From contig KE159631.1 in the NCBI GenBank assembly GCA_000403335.2, forward strand, positions 25,110-89,109: a stretch of DNA of 64,000 nucleotides, written 5' to 3'. Positions 7,284 to 16,805 of this stretch are shown here, in pieces; the first letter of the stretch is position 1, and every line of letters begins with the position of its first letter. Under the pieces are notes generated by a model, which worked only from the letters and a program-made list of their open reading frames with translations, did not search any database and had not been told where the DNA came from. The DNA comes from Lachnospiraceae bacterium MD335 (GTDB taxonomy: Bacteria; Bacillota; Clostridia; Lachnospirales; Lachnospiraceae). The translations under genes were made by a program, and so were the position numbers.

Positions 7284-9743
7284 ATGATAACGTATGAAGA
7301 GGCTCTAAAATTTGCAGTAGAAGGAGAGGCAGTTTTTTTGATTGGCTCGGGGTTTTCAACGGGAGCAGAAAATGCACTTTTGGATAATGATAGACATTTA
7401 TTAATTGGAAGTGATTTGGCAAAAGAGTTAGCGGAATTGACTGGCATGGATTCGGGTGTACAGTTAGACATAGTTTCACAAGAATATATTGATATGTATG
7501 GAGAAAAGCAATTAGTTGATTATTTGAAAGTACATTATACGGTAGAGAGATATGAGAGATATTACGAATCTTTAGCCAAAATTAAAAATTTAAAGGTTTA
7601 TAGTACAAATTATGATAACTTAGTAGAAAAAGTTTGTAATGATTGTGGAAATAAAGTTAAGGGTTATAGCATAGATGCGGATATAAGGAAAGTTAATAAA
7701 GATAAAATGGTAATGCATCTGAATGGATATGTAAAAGACTTGGAAAATGACATACTGCCAGACTCTTTTAGATTATCCCATTTGTCGTATAATAGTATGA
7801 AATTTTTTGATACACCTTGGTACTCATATTTAATAGATGAATTATACAGTGCGAAAGTAGTATTCATTATTGGATTATCATTTAGCAGTGATTTAGATAT
7901 ACGTAGAATTGTTTCAGGACAAGAACTTAGAGATAAAGTTTTTTTTGTTGAACGGCATGATTTGTCGGAGGGTAGTAGAAAATTTTTGGATAAATATGGC
8001 AGGGTATTGTTATGTGGAGTGCAAACTTTTCTTGAAGATTTATCTAAAGTTGAAATAAATGGAGAAAATAAAAAAGAAGTTTATTATAAAACTTTTAAGA
8101 AAGTTGACAGATATGATAATTCAATAGAACCTGAAGACAGGGATGTTTATGCTCTTTTTTTTAATGGTATAGAAAAAGAAGGTATATATAAAAAAGATGC
8201 TGATAGATGTTATGAAACATTAGTAAATCGAGATAAGGTTCTTGATGTGATTAATGATATTGAGCAGGGGAAATCAGTCATTATTTACTCCGATTTGGGT
8301 AATGGCAAATCAATATTTGTAAATCAGATTGTTGATTTATGCCCAAAGATGAATTTTTATTATTTGAAGCAGGTTAATAATCAGAGAGTATTGTCTGAAA
8401 TTAAGAATTTCTGCAATGATGGAAAAGAAAAAGTCCTAATTTGTGATCCAGCAAATATATATTTAGATATACTTGATAAATTTGCAGATTTTGATTTAGC
8501 CAATGTCAGATTCATTTTGGTTATGCGGTCATCAATGTATGATAATTATTATAATGCCATTTATGACGTTATTGATAAAATGACTAATGCACAATTTATT
8601 AATCCTATAAATTTGGATGTATTAAGTGATAAAGAAATTGAAAAATTAGATAAATTAATTTTGAAATATGGGTTTTATGGTGATTTGGCAGGGGTATTTG
8701 AGCAAAGAAGGCAGGAATATTTAAGAACAAAATGTAAGTCCAGATTCCAAAATATATTACTCTATCTTTTTGAATCTACACATATTATTAATAGATTTAT
8801 AGAGAGTATAGATAATATAAATGCAAATGATGATTTGCGTCGAATTTTGATTTTAGCATTTGTGAGCGGAATTTTGGAATTGGGTTTAAATGTCAATGAT
8901 TATAAAATTTTATTGGATATACAAGATATTGAACGGGTAATAAAAAGGAATAAGAATTGTGGAGATATAGTAGATGTAAAAAGAGGAAATATTGCAGTAA
9001 AGTCTTCTATTATTGCAAAAGAGTTAATGATGAAAACAGAGATTTTTTCTAGAAACGAGGTTTTTAATGTTCTTATAGCCATTATGAATAAGTTAGATAA
9101 TTTATACTTGGGAAGTGATAAGTATAAAAATGTTATGATAAATTTAGTGTCATGCTCTTATTTGTCATATGTTTTCAGCTATCAAATGGAGTCGAATAAA
9201 TTTATTGAGTATTATGAGAGTGTGAAAGAATTAAATTTTTGTAAAAAAAATTTGTTTTTTTGGGAGCAATACGCAATTGTTTGTGTAAATTTGAAACAGT
9301 TTGATAGAGCAGGGAGGTATTTTAGGACGGCGTATTCTTTAGCAAAACAGAGGGGACATCTTTTTTCGGCATATCAAATTGATAATCATTATGCTAGATA
9401 CTTGCTTGAGAATCAATTGTATTACAGAAAAAAGGAAGGATCATTGGCAGTTTTTATAGAAGCGCATAGGTTATTAAACAAAAATAGTGAAATAGATAGA
9501 ATTAAAAAGAATAGTAGATATTACAAATATAGAGTTGCTAGAGCATACAAAGATTATTATGATGCTTTTGCCTCTAAGTATGAAGATAGTGACAAAGATA
9601 TATTTTTAAAGCGTTGCCAAGAAATGTATTATAGCTTGCTTCGATATAAAAGGGGATTAGGTAATGATGAAATAAGAAAAGATGTTCGAGAGTGTGAAAG
9701 TGCTTTAAAATATATCTTAGATAGTGAAAATATAAGTTTTTGA
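7284..9743 (+). CDS. SIR2-STAND NTPase, probable antiphage effector (Avs5-like)
   Basis: An 819-residue protein. The N-terminal SIR2-like domain (about 1-230) has FLIGSGFSTGAEN (18-30), the NAD-pocket motif STNYDN (about 110-115) and HLNG (about 146), the usual catalytic Asn and His of SIR2-family NADases. A P-loop follows at about residue 338 (GNGKS) with a Walker B-like strand KVLICDP, then an AbiA/STAND-type NTPase, and a C-terminal half of helical repeats rich in Tyr and Lys that could sense a phage protein. This order (NADase, STAND, repeats) is that of SIR2-STAND abortive-infection proteins, which deplete NAD on phage detection. It stands alone with a GGAGGA ribosome site and very AT-rich codons. 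The target and true clade are unknown. Confidence 0.85.
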   Translation: MITYEEALKFAVEGEAVFLIGSGFSTGAENALLDNDRHLLIGSDLAKELAELTGMDSGVQLDIVSQEYIDMYGEKQLVDYLKVHYTVERYERYYESLAKIKNLKVYSTNYDNLVEKVCNDCGNKVKGYSIDADIRKVNKDKMVMHLNGYVKDLENDILPDSFRLSHLSYNSMKFFDTPWYSYLIDELYSAKVVFIIGLSFSSDLDIRRIVSGQELRDKVFFVERHDLSEGSRKFLDKYGRVLLCGVQTFLEDLSKVEINGENKKEVYYKTFKKVDRYDNSIEPEDRDVYALFFNGIEKEGIYKKDADRCYETLVNRDKVLDVINDIEQGKSVIIYSDLGNGKSIFVNQIVDLCPKMNFYYLKQVNNQRVLSEIKNFCNDGKEKVLICDPANIYLDILDKFADFDLANVRFILVMRSSMYDNYYNAIYDVIDKMTNAQFINPINLDVLSDKEIEKLDKLILKYGFYGDLAGVFEQRRQEYLRTKCKSRFQNILLYLFESTHIINRFIESIDNINANDDLRRILILAFVSGILELGLNVNDYKILLDIQDIERVIKRNKNCGDIVDVKRGNIAVKSSIIAKELMMKTEIFSRNEVFNVLIAIMNKLDNLYLGSDKYKNVMINLVSCSYLSYVFSYQMESNKFIEYYESVKELNFCKKNLFFWEQYAIVCVNLKQFDRAGRYFRTAYSLAKQRGHLFSAYQIDNHYARYLLENQLYYRKKEGSLAVFIEAHRLLNKNSEIDRIKKNSRYYKYRVARAYKDYYDAFASKYEDSDKDIFLKRCQEMYYSLLRYKRGLGNDEIRKDVRECESALKYILDSENISF

Positions 9744-9835
9744 TTATACTGTTTTATTTGATTTCTGCCTAGAAGTAAGTTATTAAAAATTGAATTTGAT
9801 ATTGATTGAATGGCTATTTTGTATTATCATATCTA

Positions 9836-9964
9836 TGGCAACATTTTGGCAACAGAAAATCAGCAAGCCATAATAAATGATATAATTGATGTAAAAATGG
9901 GCGTGTATTTGCATAAAGCTTAAACAAGTATAGTTAAGAACAACAAAGAACACGCCGAGTTCGA
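9836..9964. repeat. Att-like segment C (TGGCAAC pair and GAGTTCGA core)
   Basis: Two TGGCAAC words (9836-9842, 9847-9853) are followed by GAAAATCAGCAAG, which is the complement of the end of copies A and B, and by GAGTTCGA at 9957-9964, the word that begins copies A and B. The parts are the same but rearranged. It directly follows the SIR2-STAND gene, so the segment between A (5.06 kb) and C may once have moved as a unit. Confidence 0.5.
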
Positions 9965-9975
9965 ATAGTAAACAG

Positions 9976-10016
9976 AAAGCCGGGAAGCCGCATAAACAGA
10001 GGACTTTCCGGCTTTT
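9976..10016. terminator. Rho-independent terminator
   Basis: Stem AAAGCCGGGAAG (9976-9987) pairs with CTTTCCGGCTTT (10004-10015) around a loop of 16 bases, followed by TTAAT on the plus strand. It separates the plus-strand block from the minus-strand gene that ends at 10053. Confidence 0.7.
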
Positions 10017-10052
10017 AATGTGGGGCGTGATACCTTTTTGATACCTACAATT

Positions 10053-11024
10053 TTAGGATAATATCTGTTTGGCAATAGGGTCAGTTATACTCAAGCTTTT
10101 TAGCTTGTATGTTTTTACGACAAGTTTCCACTGAGAATACATTCTTGGTACCTTATTTGGACCATGAATAGAATCTAATAAGTCAGTTTCTTCTTTGATA
10201 TATCGGTCTAAATATAAAATCCATTCATCTGTGGTTAATCTATTAAGAAGCCGATCTGCGACTGTTTCTGCACTCCAACTTGTATTATATGAATTACCTA
10301 ATTTAACATATAAAACTGCTGTAATACAGTTTTTAAGTGCAGGCTTAGGAAATTTTGTACCAAGATTTTCTAAAGTTTGTATTATGCCGGGTTCATTGTA
10401 AAAATTATTAACGCCAAAATGAGTATCAATAAGTTTATTGGCTACAGAAATAAAGGTTCGTGAGCGGATATTTTCTTTTACATAGTCAAAACCTTGGACT
10501 TTAAGTAATATTTTATTTAAAGCGTCTGTCCGAATGTAATCATTTGAATTTACGCAATCTGTATATGCATCAGCAAATGCGCGTTTTTCTTCGGTTTTTA
10601 ACCTTTTCCAAATTTGCGGTATTATTAGGTTTAGATTGATGCTTATGTTTTCAAATTCAATACCTTCTGTTTCTTTTAAAAGTTTGATAAGTGATCGAAC
10701 AGTAGTTTTTAAATAAAAATATGGACAGGTAGCAAACATAGTTTCATCATCATCAAAGATTTCAGTAATACGAACAGTTTTTAATTTTTCTCTAAAATCG
10801 TTAAACTGTAACCCGAAAGTATCGTCATTGCTATATAAAATATAGCTAATGCAACTTTTGATAATAATATTGGCTTCGTCTTGAGGCATTTCTTCATCAA
10901 TATCTTTATCTGTATTTAAAAAATAGTTATAGTATTCATTTGCGCTTAATAATTTTCGTCTGCCCGCATTATCAATAAATCCTAAGTCATTTGCGAGACA
11001 AATAACTTTATACGCAGGTAAATC
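10053..11024 (-). pseudogene. Unknown gene, main part, disrupted by IS66 near its 5' end
   Basis: The frame on the minus strand is open from the IS66 boundary (11024) to TAA at 10053, well upstream of the first internal ATG at 10889. Joining it with 17378-17410 across the element and counting the 8-bp target duplication once restores a 334-residue reading frame starting M-V-E-T-D-D-L-D-Y-V-R then DLPAYKVICLANDLGF. The protein is soluble, mixed charge, without a motif I recognise; it has the feel of a defence or phage-related protein but nothing proves it. Its start abuts the truncated MobV gene at about 17411, so a further N-terminal part may be lost. Confidence 0.75.
11017..11024. repeat. 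8-bp target site duplication of IS66 (left)
   Basis: GGTAAATC here is repeated at 17370-17377 directly outside the other IS66 end. Eight-base duplications are standard for IS66-family insertion. Confidence 0.92.
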
Positions 11025-11098
11025 GTAAACGGTAAATAGTGAGTACCTATGAAAAACTGGAGCAATCCTGTATTATAGTAGCAGACTTGCTCCAGTTC

Positions 11099-11705
11099 TT
11101 ATTTCACTTCAAATTTATTGGACTTCCGGCAATACTCCGGGAGATTCGGTGACCATGGGAGCAGGTCATCCAGGAACGATAAGTCTGTGTCGTCTTCGTG
11201 TTTCGGTATCTCAGTCAGCAGATATTCCACATATTCATAGACTTTCAATCCATTTGCTTTTGCGGTTTCCGTGATGCTGTAGATTATGGCGCTGGATTTG
11301 GCCCCGCGGATGGTGTCGATCAGCCGCCAGTTGTGCTTGCCAATACAAAAACCCCGCAGTGTGGATTCTGTTGCGTTATTGTCCAGGGGGACTTCACCGT
11401 CTTCCAAAAACACACGCAGATACTGTTCCTGGTTGAGGGAATAGGTAAAGGCTTTTCCTGTCTGGGATTTTGGCAGGACTTCATCCTGATGCTTTTTTAC
11501 CCATGCAAAATAAGCGTCAACCAGAGGTTTAACCTCCAATTGCCTCCTATGCTGTCGTTCAGCGGGTTCCAGCCTCGCAAGCTCATTATCTATTTTATAA
11601 ATTGCCCCGATCTGCTTTATGGCGTCATATGCAAGCGTACCCTTACGCTTTTCCTTATCCTTTATAGCTTTTAGGGCATCTGCGTACTTGCGCCTGACAT
11701 GGGCC
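11099..11705 (-). pseudogene. tnpC: IS66 transposase TnpC, C-terminal part (interrupted)
   Basis: The frame reads A-H-V-R-R-K-Y-A-D-A-L from the RIT junction, then GTLAYDAIKQIGAIYKID and on to the conserved NNATESTLRGFCIGKHNW box that holds the catalytic Glu of the DDE triad, ending FEVK. It is the direct continuation of the N-terminal part at 15175-16186. The first internal ATG is at 11539, but that is not the gene start. The enzyme is inactive as split. Confidence 0.93.
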
Positions 11706-11730
11706 TTATTCGAGAACTGGAATAAGGCGC

Positions 11731-11755
11731 ATTATCCTAGAAGTATTGTTATTCC
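11731..11755. repeat. RIT left inverted repeat
   Basis: ATTATCCTAGAAGTATTG followed by TTATTCC; it is the complement of 15150-15174 apart from one base (T/C after ATTATCC). Lies 25 bases inside the left junction. Confidence 0.9.
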
Positions 11756-11804
11756 AAAAGCAAGTCTACATGTGGCATAAATGTTGTTTTTTACAGCATA
11801 TTTC

Positions 11805-11832
11805 TTGAATAATGATAGTGCTCTTTTACAAT
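11805..11832 (+). promoter_or_regulatory. Possible promoter of the RIT recombinase operon
   Basis: TTGAAT (11805-11810), 16 bases, TACAAT (11827-11832), 42 bases before the ATG of the first recombinase, which has an AAGGAGG site. Confidence 0.5.
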
Positions 11833-11873
11833 GAAGATGTAACTAATTCATCTCATTTTAAAGGAGGTCTCAT

Positions 11874-13097
11874 ATGAGAAATACAATCTTACCATTCGAT
11901 GAACTGATGAAAGCAGTTCTGGAGCAATTAAAATCTCAGAAATATATGGATTCAACGTTGACCGTATATCGACGAACCTACAAGCGCATTCACATTTTTC
12001 TGAATGATCATGATACGGACATATACACTCATGAATCAGGCCAGGCATTTCTTGCCGATTCAAATGTTAGCAAGCCCACCTTTGTAGCCTATGCCTGTGC
12101 AGTACGAAGGCTGGATGACTACATTGACGGAAAACCTTACAGGTGCCATCATGGTGATTATAACGAGCAGATCCCTTTGGTGTTTGCGGACACTTTGACT
12201 GGGTATCTTCAAGAATGCATAGATAATGGCAATAAACCGGCTACGATATGCTCAAAAGAAAGAACCTGTATATCTTTTTTGTGCTTTGTGGAAAATGCAG
12301 GTTGTTCTGACCTTTCGCAATTAAGCACAGGCATTGTATCACAGGCCCTGCTTACATTCTCCAACAAGGATGCCTATGCACGTATCCGTCAGTTCCTGAA
12401 TTACCTTGTTGAAAAAGGCATCATAGAAGTGGATTTTTCCAGGATTGTTCCGCACTATAAGAGAGGTACGGTGCTTCCTGCGACATATTCACCAGATGAA
12501 ATCAGCAGGGTCGAAGCTTCTGTTGATACCAATACTACTATTGGAAAGAGAAACCTTGCTATTATCCGACTGGCATCACGAATGGGACTCCGTGCGGGTG
12601 ACATTGCAAAACTTAAGCTATCGGAAATCAACTTTAGTACGGGATACATTAGTATAACCCAAGAAAAGACGGGGATACCTCTCACACTTCAAATGCCTTG
12701 TGAAGTTGTTAATGCCATTTCGATGCACCTTGACAATGACAAATACTCTTTAGAAGACGGGTATGTATTTCATAGTCTTACGGCTCCGTATGGACGCATT
12801 ACTACAAGCATAATACGACACGCTTTAAATAAATGCTTTGCTGCAGCAAATGTCAATACAGCAGGGAAAAAGCATGGTCCACATGCATTTCGGTCATCCC
12901 TTGCAAGTTCAATGGTAAACGATAATGCATCTTATGAGGTAGTCAGAAGAATCCTGGGACATTCAAATTCTGATGTTATCAAGCATTACGCTAAAGCAGA
13001 TATTGAAAATCTGAGGATGTGTTCTATAGATCCTCCGATTCCTACAGGGATTTTCCGTGATTATCTTTCCGGCAAGGGGGTGGTCACCCATGTTTGA
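11874..13097 (+). CDS. Tyrosine recombinase, first of RIT trio (RitA)
   Basis: A 407-residue site-specific recombinase. Visible catalytic pattern: Arg in RMGLRAGDI (box I), HAFRSS (H-x-x-R) and LGHSNSDVIKHYAKAD (His and the Tyr nucleophile). The N-terminal 180 residues form a SAM-like core-binding domain. The start has an AAGGAGGTCTC site. The end overlaps the next gene by 8 bases. In RIT elements the three recombinases are thought to act together on the element ends. Confidence 0.93.
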   Translation: MRNTILPFDELMKAVLEQLKSQKYMDSTLTVYRRTYKRIHIFLNDHDTDIYTHESGQAFLADSNVSKPTFVAYACAVRRLDDYIDGKPYRCHHGDYNEQIPLVFADTLTGYLQECIDNGNKPATICSKERTCISFLCFVENAGCSDLSQLSTGIVSQALLTFSNKDAYARIRQFLNYLVEKGIIEVDFSRIVPHYKRGTVLPATYSPDEISRVEASVDTNTTIGKRNLAIIRLASRMGLRAGDIAKLKLSEINFSTGYISITQEKTGIPLTLQMPCEVVNAISMHLDNDKYSLEDGYVFHSLTAPYGRITTSIIRHALNKCFAAANVNTAGKKHGPHAFRSSLASSMVNDNASYEVVRRILGHSNSDVIKHYAKADIENLRMCSIDPPIPTGIFRDYLSGKGVVTHV

Positions 13098-14067
13098 TAG
13101 TATTTATTCAGAACAGTTATCACAGTATTACGGTCTGCGTCAGGAAACATTGAGTGAAAGCGCAGGGAAACACGAATTATGCTATCTGCGCCGCTTTGAT
13201 TCGTATGTTTCTGAACAGTTAGATTCCCCCGGACACATCACGGAAGATTTCATCAACCAATGGGTTGGTTCCCTTTCGGGAAAAAGCAGTTCTGTGGAGA
13301 ATGAAATCATTGTAATACGACAGTTCCTGGAGTTTCTCAAGCATACCGGAGAAAATGCTGCCATGCCTTCCATACCCAGGGTTCATGATGACTATGTCCC
13401 ATATATCTTTAGTGATACGGAGTTGAATTGTATTTTCGAGTCTGCTGATAACATCGTTCAAAAGGATCCAAAGGCTGATCCTTATCTGGTGATAGAGTTT
13501 CCGGTGATTCTCAGGCTTTTATACAGTTGTGGCCTTCGAATCGGTGAAACGGTCAAAATAAATATGAATGATGTAGATCTGGATGGCGGCATCCTCCGCC
13601 TTATAAACACAAAGGGCAATAAGCAGCGTTTAGTCCCGATGTCAGCGCCCATGACAGATATTCTATACAAGTACTGCATGGCAATGAACCTTACCGGCAG
13701 AAACAACATATGGCTTTTCCCGTCCTCTAAAAATGAGGGACATATATCCGACAGATCAGTAAAGCGCAGATTTGAGTACATTCTTCATAATAATGGCATT
13801 CAAGTCTATAGCCGAAAAAAACACGAGCGTGGTCCATGCCTGCATTGTATGCGCCATGTGTTTGCGTTTAAATCGTTTGCAAAGGCCGAACGGGAAGGAA
13901 GGCATCTTGATGACGCTGTCCCATTCTTGTCTGTTTATCTCGGACATGCAGGCATTAATGAAACGGCCAAGTACCTAAAATTCAGTAATGAATTGTTTCC
14001 GGAGGCCATCGATTCCTTTGGCAGATTTATGAGCGACCTGCTTCCGGAGGTGGGCTATGAAGAATAA
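13090..14067 (+). CDS. Tyrosine recombinase, second of RIT trio (RitB)
   Basis: A 325-residue recombinase. Catalytic boxes: LLYSCGLRIGET (Arg I), HCMRHVFAF (H-x-x-R), LGHAGINETAKYLKFS (His and Tyr). ATG 13090 is chosen because it overlaps the upstream stop by 8 bases and follows AAGGGGGTGG; the longer frame from 13057 lies inside ritA. Overlaps ritC by 11 bases, so the three are translated as one unit. Confidence 0.93.
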   Translation: MFDSIYSEQLSQYYGLRQETLSESAGKHELCYLRRFDSYVSEQLDSPGHITEDFINQWVGSLSGKSSSVENEIIVIRQFLEFLKHTGENAAMPSIPRVHDDYVPYIFSDTELNCIFESADNIVQKDPKADPYLVIEFPVILRLLYSCGLRIGETVKINMNDVDLDGGILRLINTKGNKQRLVPMSAPMTDILYKYCMAMNLTGRNNIWLFPSSKNEGHISDRSVKRRFEYILHNNGIQVYSRKKHERGPCLHCMRHVFAFKSFAKAEREGRHLDDAVPFLSVYLGHAGINETAKYLKFSNELFPEAIDSFGRFMSDLLPEVGYEE

Positions 14068-15079
14068 AAAAATTTCCTTCATGAATCACCTTGAGTGTTA
14101 TTTCAATACATATTTACCAACTGTAAAGGGCTTATCACAATCAACGATAGTTTCGTATAAAGCAACATTCCGTATACTCATGGAATTCTTATATACAGTA
14201 AAAGGTATTCCCTCTGATAAGGTGGAGTTCAGTACCCTTGATGATAAGTTGATCATGGAGTTCTTAAGCTGGTTGGAAACAGAGCGAAGCTGCAGTGTCA
14301 GCACCAGAAACCAGAGGCTCTCTGCTATTGCAGCATTCTCGATATATGCACAGAATAGAGATTTTGGTTCAGCAGTTACTTTCAGAAACTGTGTACTAAA
14401 AGTTCCAAAGAAGAAAGCGCCCCGCAAAGGCAGAAGCTCATTCACAAGGGATGAAGTCAAGACTCTATTCGGATTACCCGATTCAAGTAATGAAATCGGA
14501 TTAAGAGACAAGACTTTGCTGTGTTTTATGTATGCTAGCGGGACAAGGGCACAGGAGGTATGTGATTTAACAGTTGGGAATATCCAGTTCTATCCTGATC
14601 GAGCCGGTATCAACATACATGGTAAAGGTCAAAAGGTGCGCCGTATAGGTATTCCATGTGATGCTTCAAATATGTTGAAGAAGTATATTGAACATCGTAG
14701 AATAATCAATGATACAGAGCGGCATGTGTTCTCAAGTCAGACACATGAGAAGATGTCAGTTTCCTGTATTGAGGAAATATACTCCAAGTACATTGAGAAG
14801 GCAAAACAAGAGTATCCTGAAATGTTCAGATATCATTACACGCCACATTCCATGAGGCATACTACTGCCACCCATATGATTGAAGCAGGGGTTCCTCTTA
14901 TTGTGGTTAAGAACTTTCTCGGGCATGTATCCTTGCAGACCACTCAGATATATACAGAGATAACGCAGGATACCATGAACAAACAGCTTAAATCGTGGAA
15001 TGACAAATGGTTTCTCAAGGATAATTCTCATTTTGAAAACACTAATGGCAAAAGTAACATACCGGAATTCTTAAGATAA
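14057..15079 (+). CDS. Tyrosine recombinase, third of RIT trio (RitC)
   Basis: A 340-residue XerD-like recombinase. Boxes: YASGTRAQEVCDL (Arg I), HSMRHTTATHM (H-x-x-R), LGHVSLQTTQIYTEIT (His and Tyr). Of the three it is most like Xer/phage integrases. Start ATG 14057 overlaps ritB and has CCGGAGGTGGG just upstream. The right inverted repeat lies 70 bases past its stop. Confidence 0.94.
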   Translation: MKNKKISFMNHLECYFNTYLPTVKGLSQSTIVSYKATFRILMEFLYTVKGIPSDKVEFSTLDDKLIMEFLSWLETERSCSVSTRNQRLSAIAAFSIYAQNRDFGSAVTFRNCVLKVPKKKAPRKGRSSFTRDEVKTLFGLPDSSNEIGLRDKTLLCFMYASGTRAQEVCDLTVGNIQFYPDRAGINIHGKGQKVRRIGIPCDASNMLKKYIEHRRIINDTERHVFSSQTHEKMSVSCIEEIYSKYIEKAKQEYPEMFRYHYTPHSMRHTTATHMIEAGVPLIVVKNFLGHVSLQTTQIYTEITQDTMNKQLKSWNDKWFLKDNSHFENTNGKSNIPEFLR

Positions 15080-15149
15080 AAAGTAGTTATTGTTATTCGA
15101 GATTCAAAATTGAGAATTGCCGATTTACACTGATGTTGGCAGTTCTCCT

Positions 15150-15174
15150 GGAATAACAATACTTCTGGGATAAT
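15150..15174. repeat. RIT right inverted repeat
   Basis: GGAATAACAATACTTCTGGG then ATAAT, directly followed by GGGCC (15175-15179) and the rest of IS66 tnpC. Confidence 0.9.
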
Positions 15175-16186
15175 GGGCCCAGCAGCCTGCAACCGTAAGG
15201 CCGGCCGCTTTTTCTTCCAGGGAATGGTAGGCCTGGTAGCCGTCTGTAACGCATACCCCCTGGAAACCTGCCAGGAATTCTTCCGGATGATCTGCTTTCC
15301 TGTCTTTTTGGTATTCATACAGGACGATAGCTTCCAGATAGGATTTTCCTGTGCGGTAGATCCACATATAACTCTTTGCCCCTGCAGCCCTCCCGTCCTT
15401 TGTGACTTCCACCGGGGTCTCATCCGCCTGCAGGACATGGTATCCATACATGAGCTTATGCAGATAGTCATACAGAATGGCAAGGTAACGGTCTGCACAC
15501 TGAATCGTCCAGTTTGCCATGTTCTGGCGGTTCAGATTCACATCATTACGTTTAAACTCCTGCTCCATGCGGTAGAGTGGAAGGGAGTTTACATATTTTC
15601 CATTGATGATTGCCGCTTCCAAGGAAGGCGTGACAATGCTGCCGCGCAGAAGATCCTTTGGGCGGCCCGCTTTTACGATTGTCTCATTATCTGTCCCGGC
15701 ATAAACAGCCACATGGTGTTCCTTTACCTCAAAAGTGGCAGGGTGGAACTCCAGCCTTTTATATACTTCATCAGGAAGCCGCTTATATTTCCCATCCGGG
15801 AACGCTGCTTTCAACTCATCCTCCGACATTTCATGTTGAATGACTGTAACCTGGATATCTTTTAAGTCTTCTTCGCGTTTTCCTTTTTTCTTCTTTTTTC
15901 TGCGGATGACAACTTCCTCAAATTCCGGTTCTTCCGCCTGCGTGCCTGGTTCACCCGCTGCAGCTTCCGGCTCATTGAAAAACAGGCTCATCTGGCCGTC
16001 AATCACGTCCATTTTTTCAGAACGCCGCCCGAAGCGCTGCTGGCGCAGAACTGCGATCTGTTCCATGATCAGCTCCTGGTTCTCCATCATCCGGGCAGTG
16101 TTTTCCTGCAGTGAGAGTATGATACTGACCAGCTCGTCTTTTTCAACATGATTCAATTCATCTGCTGTATAAATCTTCTTTTCCAT
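15175..16186 (-). pseudogene. tnpC: IS66 transposase TnpC, N-terminal part (interrupted)
   Basis: The minus-strand frame starts at ATG 16186 (MEKKIYTADELNHVEKDEL). It shows the IS66 N-terminal coiled-coil, the FGRRSEK zinc-finger-linker region, a Lys/Arg tract, and the first two catalytic Asp residues in LQADETPVEV and CVTDGYQAYHS. It runs to GCWAH and then reads 15 foreign residues into the RIT end before a stop at 15125. The remainder of the gene is at 11099-11705. Confidence 0.93.
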
Positions 16187-16445
16187 ACCATGATTATAGC
16201 AGAAAGAAGCGGCCCGCGCTGCATTTTTTTACCGGCATCCCCGTCAAAATGACAATGGTGTGTATCGCTGGAAATGCCGGTTTATAAAGGAATGGAATTA
16301 TATAGGTCAATTTTTGAGGGAAAACAGGAAAACTATGCGCAAAAACCGCCGGCACACATTTGTACGCAATATTTTTTTGTCAGCCGGATAATGGCACGGG
16401 CTGTAGATAAAGGCTGAAAATTTCTGCGTTTTGCACAAAAAACAG

Positions 16446-16805
16446 TCAGCATGTCTTTTTTGGCGAAACTTCCTGTATCCTGTTTTTCTGCTCTACAGCA
16501 AGCCCCTGCATCAGCCATGTGAACTGCTCTGGCGTAATTTCACGGGCCTCGGACGCTGTCCGGGGCCACTTGAACCGTCCCGCCTCCAGTCTTTTGTAAA
16601 CAAGGAGGAATCCGTCGCCTTCCCACAAAAGCCCCTTGATCCGGTCAGTACGCCTTCCGCAGAACACAAAAAGAGTTCCTTTCTGGAATGGATTAAGCTC
16701 AAAATGATCCTGTATGACCCGCGCCAGGCCGTCTATCCCAAAGCGGAGATCCGTATAGCCGTATGCCAGGTAAATGCGGCTGTATAAATTCACTTCACCA
16801 AGCAC
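16446..16805 (-). CDS. tnpB: IS66 accessory protein TnpB (Orf2 family)
   Basis: A 119-residue protein with the conserved core YLAYGYTDLRFGIDGLA, GTLFVFCGRRTDRIKGLLWE and the ending FTWLMQGL. All are classic for IS66 Orf2. It is needed for transposition in some IS66 elements, though its chemistry is not known. The start (GTG 16805, or GTG 16793) overlaps the end of tnpA, as is usual in the tnpA-tnpB pair. About 260 bases without a gene lie between it and tnpC. Confidence 0.93.
   Translation of the reverse strand: MLGEVNLYSRIYLAYGYTDLRFGIDGLARVIQDHFELNPFQKGTLFVFCGRRTDRIKGLLWEGDGFLLVYKRLEAGRFKWPRTASEAREITPEQFTWLMQGLAVEQKNRIQEVSPKKTC

Larger units (their letters stand above)
11706..15174 (+). 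mobile_element. RIT element (recombinase in trio) inserted in IS66 tnpC
   Basis: Three consecutive, overlapping tyrosine recombinase genes are enclosed by inverted repeats of 25 bases (11731-11755 and 15150-15174, one mismatch; ATTATCC-AGAAGTATTGTTATTCC). GGGCC occurs on both sides (11701-11705, 15175-15179). Removing 11706-15174 and one GGGCC restores the TnpC frame G-C-W-A-H-V-R-R. These are the features of RIT elements. On the left, 25 extra bases lie between GGGCC and the repeat; they hold a CCTTATTC/GAATAAGG stem. Confidence 0.92.
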
